Part shown: positions 44,964 through 52,066 of the stretch, in pieces | Position numbering within the stretch: position 1 is the first letter of the stretch | How the letters are laid out: the number at the start of each line of letters is the position of its first letter | NCBI GenBank assembly: GCA_918262735.1 | Contig: CAKJYJ010000003.1 | Location: 148,883 to 212,882 of the forward strand | Direction: 5' to 3' | From: Clostridiales bacterium | GTDB taxonomy: Bacteria; Bacillota; Clostridia; Christensenellales; UBA1242 | DNA length: 64,000 nt | The notes under the pieces: generated by a model | Seen by the model: only the letters and a program-made list of their open reading frames with translations | What the model was told of the DNA's origin: nothing | Databases searched by the model: none | Translations under genes and position numbers: made by a program

Positions 44964-44974
44964 TTATGTCAAAT

Positions 44975-45006
44975 TTACCAGATTTATTTATAATCTGGTA
45001 ATTTTT
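44975..45006 (+). terminator. Terminator after recA
   Basis: TTACCAGATT and AATCTGGTAA pair perfectly around a 7-base loop, followed by five T. Confidence 0.88.
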
Positions 45007-45026
45007 ATATTAAGGAGAAATAATTT

Positions 45027-45593
45027 ATGGCTAATTTAATAATAATTACCGGTCCACAAGCAGTTGGTAAAATGACAGTGGCAGAAAAATTAAAAGAAAA
45101 AATTAACTATTCATTAATGGTAAATCACGATAGCATTGAGACAGCATTAAAAATATTTGGTGACAACAAAGTTGGACGAGAATTAAACAAATTTATTCGT
45201 AAAAAAGTGTTTGAACTAGCAACGGATGAAAATATTGATATGATATTTACGTATATTATTGACTTTTCATCACCTAACGAATATGAATATATAAACAGCC
45301 TAAAATCTATGTTTGAAAAGACCGGCGGAAAATTATATATAATTGAGCTTTTTGCGGACGTTAAAACAAGGTTAGAGAGAAACGTAACCCCTAATAGATT
45401 AGAGAAAAAGGCGTCAAAAAGAAACATTGAATTTAGCAATAAAGATTTAATTGAATCTATGAGTAAGCATAGATTAAATTCCAATGCTAATGAAAAATTG
45501 TGCGAACATCATATTAAAATTGATAACACCAATCTAAGCCCCGAACAGGTTGTTGAATTGGTGTTAAATGAGTTTAATGAATTAAAAAAGTAA
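45027..45593 (+). CDS. P-loop nucleotide/small-molecule kinase, unknown
   Basis: A 188-residue P-loop protein with Walker A GPQAVGKMT at residues 9-17 and a shikimate/gluconate-kinase-like size and fold pattern: a DS motif after the second strand (NHDSIE), an acidic second region (IFTYIIDFSSP), and an Arg-rich lid segment (KTRLERNVTPNRLEKKASKRN). The phosphorylated substrate is not apparent. Similar small AAA-type kinases are often of unknown role. It has an AAGGAGA ribosome site but no clear promoter of its own after the recA terminator. Confidence 0.75.
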   Translation: MANLIIITGPQAVGKMTVAEKLKEKINYSLMVNHDSIETALKIFGDNKVGRELNKFIRKKVFELATDENIDMIFTYIIDFSSPNEYEYINSLKSMFEKTGGKLYIIELFADVKTRLERNVTPNRLEKKASKRNIEFSNKDLIESMSKHRLNSNANEKLCEHHIKIDNTNLSPEQVVELVLNEFNELKK

Positions 45594-45620
45594 TCATTTG
45601 AATAGTTAAAAAAAGTAAAA

Positions 45621-45644
45621 GACACAAGCAAAATTACTTGTGTC
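45621..45644. terminator. Bidirectional terminator
   Basis: GACACAAG and CTTGTGTC pair around an 8-base loop, with A-rich sequence before and T-rich sequence after, between two converging genes. Confidence 0.8.
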
Positions 45645-45650
45645 TTCTAT

Positions 45651-46007
45651 TTATCTAACAGTTTCAATTGCTTCGGATTTGTTAAGTTTTTCCTGCAATT
45701 GATATATTTCTTCTTTATCAATTTTCTTTTTATTAAGAGTAACGAGTTTCAATGGTATGCAATCATAAACTGCAAGTTCACCAACGGTTTTAATAACATC
45801 TTTAACCCTGTCGGTAGCATATGCGTTTTGTGTTAACAGTTCATAGTTGAACTTATCGTTATTATGTTTTACCGCCAAAAATCTTTTGTTAATCATCCTA
45901 AAAGTTTTTGGACTATTCATGACTTGTTCAACATCATTTTCTCGATATCCCAAATACTCGGCAACCTTAACAATATACAAATCTTCAACTTTATACTCTC
46001 TTTTCAT
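45651..46007 (-). CDS. Small hypothetical protein
   Basis: A 118-residue soluble, charged protein (KREYKVEDLYIVKVAEYLGYRENDVEQVM...) with no membrane segment or known motif. It starts at ATG 46007, preceded by GAGGAAAG; an in-frame ATG at 46055 would lie on top of the -35 box. A consensus promoter (46027-46055) suggests steady or strong expression. The family is not recognised. Confidence 0.7.
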   Translation of the reverse strand: MKREYKVEDLYIVKVAEYLGYRENDVEQVMNSPKTFRMINKRFLAVKHNNDKFNYELLTQNAYATDRVKDVIKTVGELAVYDCIPLKLVTLNKKKIDKEEIYQLQEKLNKSEAIETVR

Positions 46008-46026
46008 TTTTTCTTTCCTCATCCTC

Positions 46027-46055
46027 ATTATAGCGTCATTTGAATTTAATGTCAA
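46027..46055 (-). promoter_or_regulatory. Consensus vegetative promoter
   Basis: On the minus strand TTGACA, a 17-base spacer and TATAAT, an exact match at both boxes. Confidence 0.92.
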
Positions 46056-46102
46056 ATATCATTTCAATAAAAAATGAAAATATTTTATATTATTAATTAT
46101 TA

Positions 46103-46807
46103 CTATTCATCAAAAAATATGTCTTTTTTTACTTCATTTTGTATAATTCCTATAGCCCTTGTTTCGAGTCTAGATATATATGAACGAGAAATATTTAGCT
46201 TTAGGGCGACCTCTCTTTGAGTGTAAGAACGACTGCACCCAATACCATAACGCAGTTTTATAATCTGTGCTTCTCTGGGGGATAGTTTAGATGATATCAA
46301 TGAAAATATTTTTTGTGTTATAACGTTGTTTTGAACCGTGTTTAATATATCTTCTTCATTTGATGGTATAACGTCTGCAAGTTCAATATCGTTGCCTTCC
46401 TTATCTTGCCCCAAGCTCTCTTCAAGTGACATAACATTTTTATGCTTTTTGCTAACACGAAGAAGCATAAGTATTTCATTTTCTATACAACGAGCAGCAT
46501 ATGTTGAAAGTTGAGAACCTTTGCCATATTCAAATGTATTTATTGCTTTAATCAATCCAATAGTACCAACAGAGATTAAATCATCAGCTTCGCTTGTTCC
46601 AGCATACTTTTTAACTATGTGTGCAACAAGTCTTAAATTATGATTAATTAATATGTCCTTTGCACTCTTATCACCATTTTTATATTTGTTAAAATATTCC
46701 ATTTCTTCATCGGCTGAAAGCGGTTTAGGAAAGCCTTGTGCGTTATTTATAAACGAAGAAAATAACAGTATTTTATTCATAAATAGTATAAAGTTTTCAA
46801 TAACCAT
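46103..46807 (-). CDS. sigK: Sporulation sigma factor SigK
   Basis: The late mother-cell sigma factor. 234 residues with a hydrophobic N-terminal pro-sequence-like stretch (ENFILFMNKILLFSSFI), then PLSADEEMEYFNKYKNGD, HNLRLVAHIVKKY, DDLISVGTIGLIKAI, YAARCIENEILM (region 2), GQDKEGNDIELADV, and a region 4 helix-turn-helix (TQREVALKLNISRSYISRLE). The order and motifs match Bacillus SigK closely, including GQDKEGN. The gene is whole: no skin-type element interrupts it. An AGGAGA ribosome site lies before ATG 46807, and a sigma-E-like promoter is upstream. Confidence 0.92.
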   Translation of the reverse strand: MVIENFILFMNKILLFSSFINNAQGFPKPLSADEEMEYFNKYKNGDKSAKDILINHNLRLVAHIVKKYAGTSEADDLISVGTIGLIKAINTFEYGKGSQLSTYAARCIENEILMLLRVSKKHKNVMSLEESLGQDKEGNDIELADVIPSNEEDILNTVQNNVITQKIFSLISSKLSPREAQIIKLRYGIGCSRSYTQREVALKLNISRSYISRLETRAIGIIQNEVKKDIFFDE

Positions 46808-46846
46808 ATATACATTTCTCCTGGCAACAAATTGTCGCTTGTTGTA

Positions 46847-46875
46847 TATATATGAGAGAATTTGACGAAATTTGC
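46847..46875 (-). promoter_or_regulatory. Candidate sigma-E promoter of sigK
   Basis: On the minus strand GCAAATT, a 14-base spacer and CATATATA, close to the Bacillus sigma-E pattern (GCATATT, CATACAnT, 14 bases). sigK is sigma-E-dependent in Bacillus. Confidence 0.5.
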
Positions 46876-46928
46876 ACCGATTTTATTAAAAAAAATAGAA
46901 TATTTATAAATATTTTTGCATAAATATG

Positions 46929-46957
46929 TTGCATTATGAAAAAAAATACTTTATACT
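46929..46957 (+). promoter_or_regulatory. Promoter of the diadenylate-cyclase-like gene
   Basis: TTGCAT, a 17-base spacer and TATACT, 36 bases before ATG 46994. Confidence 0.8.
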
Positions 46958-46993
46958 AATAACGAAAAGAAAAATATTTAATGGGGAACAATA

Positions 46994-48355
46994 ATGGAAA
47001 AACAAGCATTTCAAAACTATGTAAAAAATATAATTTTGCCAATGTTTACTGGCTCTGTTGTTATTGGTGAAGTTGAAAGTAACGCAAGAGATAATGAGGT
47101 TGCTCTTGGACCTGGTGGAACCGTGCTTATTAAACCATCAAAAAATGACGAATATCGTCTTATTCTTAAACGTAATATTGCATTTAAGAACACTGAGGTT
47201 TCGCTATTAAAAGAAATAATTTCTGAAATATCAAAAATACACGATTCTGGATTTTTGGATAAGAGTTATATTGGCAGAATGAACATGACCGCAATAGAAA
47301 AGGCTATATGTGATTCAGTATCAGAAATTGCTAACGAAACTTTACTAGATATTGTCATGATTTTAGAAACTTTTGCCAACAGAACGTATGAAGGCAAGCG
47401 TATTAATTTTGGTATAATTATAAATGAAGTTCAAGAGTGTGAAAATCCTGCCAAAAATATATATTATAGAGAAATGTTTGGTTATGACTTTTTTGCTGTT
47501 TTATCAAATGGTATTCAGTCGTGTGTTGAATTTGACAAAAATGGTTATTATTTAGGTCATATGTCGCTAGAAAAATTACGCTTTAAGCCAACCATTTGCC
47601 CTTATGACTACATGAGTTTTGCAAGATATTGCGATGGTGGGCGTATTGGCTTGGTTTTAACCAACCAGGGCGAAATATTAATGTTCAAGAACAGAAATCT
47701 AATTTTTTCTAAAAAGAGAGGAATTTGGAATAGTTATAGCCACGAGGAGATTATAGCCTTGTTATCAAATAGAACCTCTCAATCAATAAAGGAAATAAGA
47801 AAATCATTATATTTCACTGCATTAGATGTTGCTTTTGCGGGAACTGGTGGTTGTATTGTGTATCTTAATAAAGAATATAGCGATTTAGCACTATCACACA
47901 TAGATATTGAAGATATATTAACAGAAAAACACTATGATGTTAAAAGAACTCAAATGGCAGATTTCCCTAAGCGTAGAAAGGGAGATGAATCCTTTGTTGA
48001 TTACTCTAAAATAGATTATCAAACATTTGTTAATAACTATGAGAAAACAAAGACCAGCAGTTTAAAAGCAACCATTGAAGGAAGAAAGTTTCATGAGTTA
48101 AACAGAAAACTTCGTCAAGAGTTAGCATCAATTGATGGTGCAACAATAATAGATAGTGATGGAACAATAATTGCTTGCGGAGCAATTGTAAGAATAGAAG
48201 GCGGTTCATCTGGTGGTGGTAGGCTTGCAGCAACCAAAACACTTGGAAGATATGGTGTTGCTGTAAAAATATCACAGGATGGAACAATGCAGGCATTTAT
48301 GACAGATAAGAAAGATAAGAATAAAAAAGTGAAGGAAATTTTCTCGGTTGGTTAA
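46994..48355 (+). CDS. Diadenylate-cyclase-like protein (DisA_N/DAC fold)
   Basis: A 453-residue soluble protein. The C-terminal part resembles the DAC domain that makes c-di-AMP from two ATP: SLYFTALDVAFAGTGGCIVYL near residue 280, then IDGATIIDSDGTIIACGAIV near 378-400 with the metal-binding Asp of the DGA motif, then GGGRLAATKTLGRYGVAVKISQDG. The canonical RHR triad reads G-R-L here, so activity is uncertain. The first 270 residues contain a second weakly similar block (MILETFANRTYEGKRINFG) and may be a sensor region. It is a single-gene unit with its own promoter and terminator, next to sigK. Other c-di-AMP genes (gdpP, cdaR) are not in the window. Confidence 0.6.
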   Translation: MEKQAFQNYVKNIILPMFTGSVVIGEVESNARDNEVALGPGGTVLIKPSKNDEYRLILKRNIAFKNTEVSLLKEIISEISKIHDSGFLDKSYIGRMNMTAIEKAICDSVSEIANETLLDIVMILETFANRTYEGKRINFGIIINEVQECENPAKNIYYREMFGYDFFAVLSNGIQSCVEFDKNGYYLGHMSLEKLRFKPTICPYDYMSFARYCDGGRIGLVLTNQGEILMFKNRNLIFSKKRGIWNSYSHEEIIALLSNRTSQSIKEIRKSLYFTALDVAFAGTGGCIVYLNKEYSDLALSHIDIEDILTEKHYDVKRTQMADFPKRRKGDESFVDYSKIDYQTFVNNYEKTKTSSLKATIEGRKFHELNRKLRQELASIDGATIIDSDGTIIACGAIVRIEGGSSGGGRLAATKTLGRYGVAVKISQDGTMQAFMTDKKDKNKKVKEIFSVG

Positions 48356-48361
48356 AAATTT

Positions 48362-48389
48362 GACATTGTCTTTGACAATGTCTTTTTTT
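48362..48389 (+). terminator. Terminator after the DAC-like gene
   Basis: GACATTGTC and GACAATGTC form a perfect 9-bp stem with a TTT loop, then seven T. The -35 box of engB lies inside its 3' arm. Confidence 0.92.
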
Positions 48390-48400
48390 ATTGCTATATT
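48372..48400 (+). promoter_or_regulatory. Promoter of engB, leaderless arrangement
   Basis: TTGACA, a 17-base spacer and TATATT, ending six bases before ATG 48407. The first transcribed base is expected at or next to the A of the start codon, and no ribosome site fits between. Confidence 0.8.
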
Positions 48401-48406
48401 AATAAT

Positions 48407-48991
48407 ATGATTATTAAAAGTGCAAAGTATTTAACAAGTGTTGTTGATAGCAATAACATATTAAACGATGGAATTGATATAGCATTTGTTGGCCGTTCAA
48501 ATGTTGGAAAAAGCAGTTTGATTAATAGTTTAACAAATCAAAAAAAATTATGTAAAACAAGTTCACTTCCTGGAAGAACAAGAATGATTAACTATTTTTT
48601 AATAAACAACAGTTTCCGATTTGTTGATTTGCCTGGTTATGGATACGCTAAGGCAGGTAAGCAGAATAAAGTTATTTGGGCGAATATAATGGAAGATTAT
48701 CTGTTAAAGTCAAATTCAATTAAGCATGTTTTTATGTTAATTGATAGCAGAATTGAGCCAACAGAGTTGGATATAAAAATGTTAAATTTTTTATTTTATT
48801 ATCAAATCCCCACAACAATTGTTGCAACAAAGACTGATAAATTACCCAAATCAAAAATAATGTCTTATATTCAAAAATGTGCAAGTAGGCTTTCTGTTGG
48901 TAAGGACAATATTGTTCCATATAGTAGTGAAACCCATTGGGGTAAAGATAAATTGCTCGGAATTATTGAAAATGCAATAAGCAACATATAA
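48407..48991 (+). CDS. engB: Ribosome biogenesis GTPase EngB (YsxC)
   Basis: A GTPase needed for large-subunit assembly. 194 residues with G1 GRSNVGKSSLINSL, the SLPGRTRMINYF switch, G3 DLPGYGYAKAGK, and G4 TKTDKLPKSK; the N-terminus IIKSAKYLTSVVD fits the family, which fixes ATG 48407 as the start. No Shine-Dalgarno site is present and the promoter -10 box lies six bases before the ATG, so the mRNA is probably leaderless. It is not next to lon or clpX as in some relatives. Confidence 0.95.
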   Translation: MIIKSAKYLTSVVDSNNILNDGIDIAFVGRSNVGKSSLINSLTNQKKLCKTSSLPGRTRMINYFLINNSFRFVDLPGYGYAKAGKQNKVIWANIMEDYLLKSNSIKHVFMLIDSRIEPTELDIKMLNFLFYYQIPTTIVATKTDKLPKSKIMSYIQKCASRLSVGKDNIVPYSSETHWGKDKLLGIIENAISNI

Positions 48992-49016
48992 AGTTTAATT
49001 TTATTTGCAAAATTAA

Positions 49017-49046
49017 TTGCAAAAATGTGATTGTTTATAGTATACT
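49017..49046 (+). promoter_or_regulatory. Promoter of frr
   Basis: TTGCAA, an 18-base spacer and TATACT, 27 bases before ATG 49074. Confidence 0.7.
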
Positions 49047-49073
49047 TAGTTAGTTTTATTTTAAGGAGATTTT

Positions 49074-49646
49074 ATGCAAAACGAAGAAGAAGTTGAAGTT
49101 GTTGAATTAGAGTATGTTGAAGAACTTGATAAAGCGCTTAACCATCTTTTAGATGAATATCAAATTATTCGTGCTGGAAGAGCAAATCCTCATATTTTAG
49201 ACAGGGTTTTGGTTGAATATTATGGAGTTATGACCCCAATTAATCAAATGGCAAACATTCAGGTTGCAGAGGCAAGAATGATAACTATAAGCGTTTGGGA
49301 TAATTCACAAATTAAAAATGTTTCAAAGGCAATAGCTATGGCCGATTTAGGTGTAACTCCAACTGATGACGGAAAAATAATCAGGTTAGTTTTTCCAACA
49401 CTAACAGAAGAAAGAAGACGCGAGCTTTGCAAACAAGTTAAAAAACTTTTGGAAGACACAAAAGTTGTTATGCGTAATGCTAGGAGAGATGCTTTAGAGC
49501 AATACAAAGCTTTCAAAAAGGATTCAAAAATTTCAGAAGATGAGTATTCTTCACTTGAAGAAGATGTTCAAAAAGAACTAGACAAAATAATTGAAAAGGC
49601 AGAAAAAGCGTCTCAAGATAAAGAAAAAGAGATAATGGAAATATAA
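49074..49646 (+). CDS. frr: Ribosome recycling factor
   Basis: Splits post-termination ribosomes with EF-G. 190 residues, with the two-domain RRF pattern: RAGRANPHILDRVLVEYYG, PINQMANIQVAEARMI, IRLVFPTLTEERRRELCKQ, and the long C-terminal helix. The N-terminus has a short acidic addition (EEEVEVVELEYVEE). tsf and pyrH, the usual upstream partners, are not here. An AAGGAGA ribosome site precedes ATG 49074. Its stop overlaps the start of the next small gene (TAATG). Confidence 0.95.
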   Translation: MQNEEEVEVVELEYVEELDKALNHLLDEYQIIRAGRANPHILDRVLVEYYGVMTPINQMANIQVAEARMITISVWDNSQIKNVSKAIAMADLGVTPTDDGKIIRLVFPTLTEERRRELCKQVKKLLEDTKVVMRNARRDALEQYKAFKKDSKISEDEYSSLEEDVQKELDKIIEKAEKASQDKEKEIMEI

Positions 49647-49852
49647 TGGAATTCATTGGAAAAGAACTAAGTGATGTTGTTAAATACTTTAATGACAAAA
49701 AGATAAAATATGAAATTCAGGACAATAATTATAGTGTGAATGGCGACACAGTTTTAGTTACGAACATTAAATATAACGATGGTTACGTTACAATATATAC
49801 TGGTAACTTCATTTTTGATGTTGAAAATAAACCAACTGCCGATAACAAATAA
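49646..49852 (+). CDS. Small hypothetical protein between frr and cdsA
   Basis: A 68-residue protein (EFIGKELSDVVKYFNDKKIK...) with a helix-strand pattern and no known motif. It overlaps the frr stop by one base (TAATG), so it is translationally coupled. It occupies the place where uppS usually lies but is far too short and unrelated in sequence to an undecaprenyl pyrophosphate synthase. It ends 25 bases before cdsA. Confidence 0.65.
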   Translation: MEFIGKELSDVVKYFNDKKIKYEIQDNNYSVNGDTVLVTNIKYNDGYVTIYTGNFIFDVENKPTADNK

Positions 49853-49877
49853 ATGTAATAATAATCAGGAGAAAATA

Positions 49878-50822
49878 ATGAAACAAAGAATTATAACAGC
49901 GTGTGGTTTAGTAGCATTATTGACACTGCTGTTTCTAACAAAACAAAATGCACCAATCATTTTTGATATAGGTATAGTATTATTAGCTATTGTTGCAGGA
50001 TACGAAATGTCTGAATTGTTAAAAAGAATTGGATATTACAACAACAAATGGTGTATAATTGCATATCCGGTGGTGTCATATATTCTGTACAGAATCTGCT
50101 TCGCTAAAAAAATCAGTTTACTAATATCAATTATAATGCAAATCGCACTAATATTAATTATATGTGCCAGTTTAACACTATACCATATTTTCAGAAAAAA
50201 ACTAACAGATAATGAAATTAAAACAAGAAAATTAAAATGCTCAATTGAACAATTTTCTATTTTTAAGGGAATACAAACAGTGTTTGGCATTATTTATCCT
50301 TGTTTCATAATTATGCTTTTAATGCTTATAAATAACCTTAAATTAATCAATTACACAGTAACAAAGTTCGCAGGATATGAATATGCAGTTTCATTGTTCT
50401 TACTAATATACACGTTTGCAGTTCCTGTTTTTGTTGACACATTTGCAATGTTTACGGGTTCAATATTCAAGGGCAAAAAACTTTGTGAAAGAATTAGCCC
50501 AAACAAAACTATATCTGGAGCAATTGGTGGGTTAGTTTGGGGAACACTTGGGTCAATATTGATCTTTGCTATTTTTAATGCAATTGATGCATATAATATG
50601 ATATTTCAAACTATTGGCTTTGCATGGTGGCAATTCTTAATTCTTGGCATTATTGCTTCTGTGTTGTGCCAAATTGGTGATATTTTTGAAAGCTTTTTGA
50701 AGAGAAAAGCAAATGTTAAGGATAGTGGAAATATTTTGCCTGGTCATGGTGGAATTCTAGATAGAATAGACAGTCATATTGCCAACATTATCATTGTGTT
50801 TGTTTTTATTCTTTTGATTTAG
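49878..50822 (+). CDS. cdsA: Phosphatidate cytidylyltransferase CdsA
   Basis: Makes CDP-diacylglycerol from phosphatidic acid and CTP, the substrate of PgsA. 314 residues with about eight hydrophobic segments and the C-terminal signature SFLKRKANVKDSGNILPGHGG followed by DRID. ATG 49878 has an AGGAGA site six bases upstream; a start further upstream would fall inside the previous gene. It is slightly longer than usual owing to a loop of about 30 residues (FRKKLTDNEIKTRKLKCSIEQ region). rseP follows; dxr, often between them, is absent. Confidence 0.93.
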   Translation: MKQRIITACGLVALLTLLFLTKQNAPIIFDIGIVLLAIVAGYEMSELLKRIGYYNNKWCIIAYPVVSYILYRICFAKKISLLISIIMQIALILIICASLTLYHIFRKKLTDNEIKTRKLKCSIEQFSIFKGIQTVFGIIYPCFIIMLLMLINNLKLINYTVTKFAGYEYAVSLFLLIYTFAVPVFVDTFAMFTGSIFKGKKLCERISPNKTISGAIGGLVWGTLGSILIFAIFNAIDAYNMIFQTIGFAWWQFLILGIIASVLCQIGDIFESFLKRKANVKDSGNILPGHGGILDRIDSHIANIIIVFVFILLI

Positions 50823-50858
50823 TATAATAATCACAAAACAAATTTGGAGTTAAAATTA

Positions 50859-52037
50859 ATGATTCTTGCTAATATAAATTCAGTTTTAGTAAATATTTTG
50901 TATGTTATAATAGCCATAGTCGTATTATTGACTATGGTTCTTATTCATGAATTTGGGCACTATATTGTTGGAAGAATACTTGGGTTTACAATAACAGAAT
51001 TTTCTGTTGGTTTTGGTAAGGCAATACTTCAACGTAAAAACAAAAGAGGCGAATTGATTTCTCTAAGAATATTTCCTCTTGGTGGTTATTGTGCCTTTTT
51101 AGGTGAGGGAGATGCAGGTGATTCAAACGAAAATGCTGATGATAGTGAAAACGATAATTTAAGCAAAAATTCTCAATCAGAGCAAACAGAAACATTATCG
51201 CAAGAAAAAAAAGTTATGTTTAACGACCAAAAACCATGGAAACGCTTATTGGTTTTTGTTGCTGGGGTTACTTTTAATTTCATTTCGGCATTTATTTTTG
51301 CAATAATCTTTTTAAGTGTTGCATCATTTGATGGGTATAGCATCTCGCCAAGTTCCGGATATTCAGTTAATGTTTATTCTGTTTCAACAAATGAAATTGT
51401 TGGCACGTTAGATAATAACACAACAGTTTGCGCAGTCAATGGAGTTAGAATAAACTATGCAAGAGAAAAAACATTCCCAGCCCTTGTTAATAATAATGAT
51501 GATAGAATAAATTTAACTATTATTGTTGACGGCGAAAATCAAGATGTTTATATTAAAAAAGAAAATGTTAAAACTGTTGTTGTTGATGGTGAAAACGTTG
51601 ATGAATATATTTTTGGTATAGATATGACAACAAAACGCATTAACTACAATTTCGGGAATGTTCTTGCAGATTTCGCCCCTTTTACCCTTAGAATCTCAGT
51701 TTTAATTGTTAATGCATTTGGAATGATAATAACAGGTAAAATTGCATTAAACCAGCTTGGTGGGCCAATATCAACAATTACTCAAATCAGTCAAGTTGCA
51801 TCTCTGGGCATAGCAAACTTCTTATATTTATTACCATTGCTTGCAGCAAACTTAGCTATCTTTAATATTCTTCCAATTCCTGGGCTTGATGGCTCACACG
51901 TTGTATTTACAACTATTGAATGGATAAGAGGTAAACCAATAAAGCGTGAGATAGAAAACGCAATTCACACTTGGGGCATTATTGTTTTATTTGCATTTGT
52001 TATTATTATTGATTTGGTTCATATGATAACTGCTTAG
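50859..52037 (+). CDS. rseP: Site-2 zinc metalloprotease RseP/RasP
   Basis: An intramembrane protease that clips anti-sigma factors and signal peptides. About 392 residues: zinc motif HEFGH in the first helix (MVLIHEFGHYIVG), a cytoplasmic acidic insertion rich in Asp, Glu, Asn and Ser (after CAFLGEGDAG), a reduced PDZ-like region, and the second motif PIPGLDGSH carrying the third zinc ligand. ATG 50859 is chosen from the GGAG site nine bases upstream. It sits between cdsA and a PolC-like gene as in other Bacillota, but without dxr and ispG. Confidence 0.92.
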   Translation: MILANINSVLVNILYVIIAIVVLLTMVLIHEFGHYIVGRILGFTITEFSVGFGKAILQRKNKRGELISLRIFPLGGYCAFLGEGDAGDSNENADDSENDNLSKNSQSEQTETLSQEKKVMFNDQKPWKRLLVFVAGVTFNFISAFIFAIIFLSVASFDGYSISPSSGYSVNVYSVSTNEIVGTLDNNTTVCAVNGVRINYAREKTFPALVNNNDDRINLTIIVDGENQDVYIKKENVKTVVVDGENVDEYIFGIDMTTKRINYNFGNVLADFAPFTLRISVLIVNAFGMIITGKIALNQLGGPISTITQISQVASLGIANFLYLLPLLAANLAIFNILPIPGLDGSHVVFTTIEWIRGKPIKREIENAIHTWGIIVLFAFVIIIDLVHMITA

Positions 52038-52066
52038 AATGCATAAAACACAAAGGATATTATGTT

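Noticed and set aside
46103-46807. skin-type element splitting sigK
   Set aside because: The sigK frame is continuous from the N-terminal stretch to region 4.
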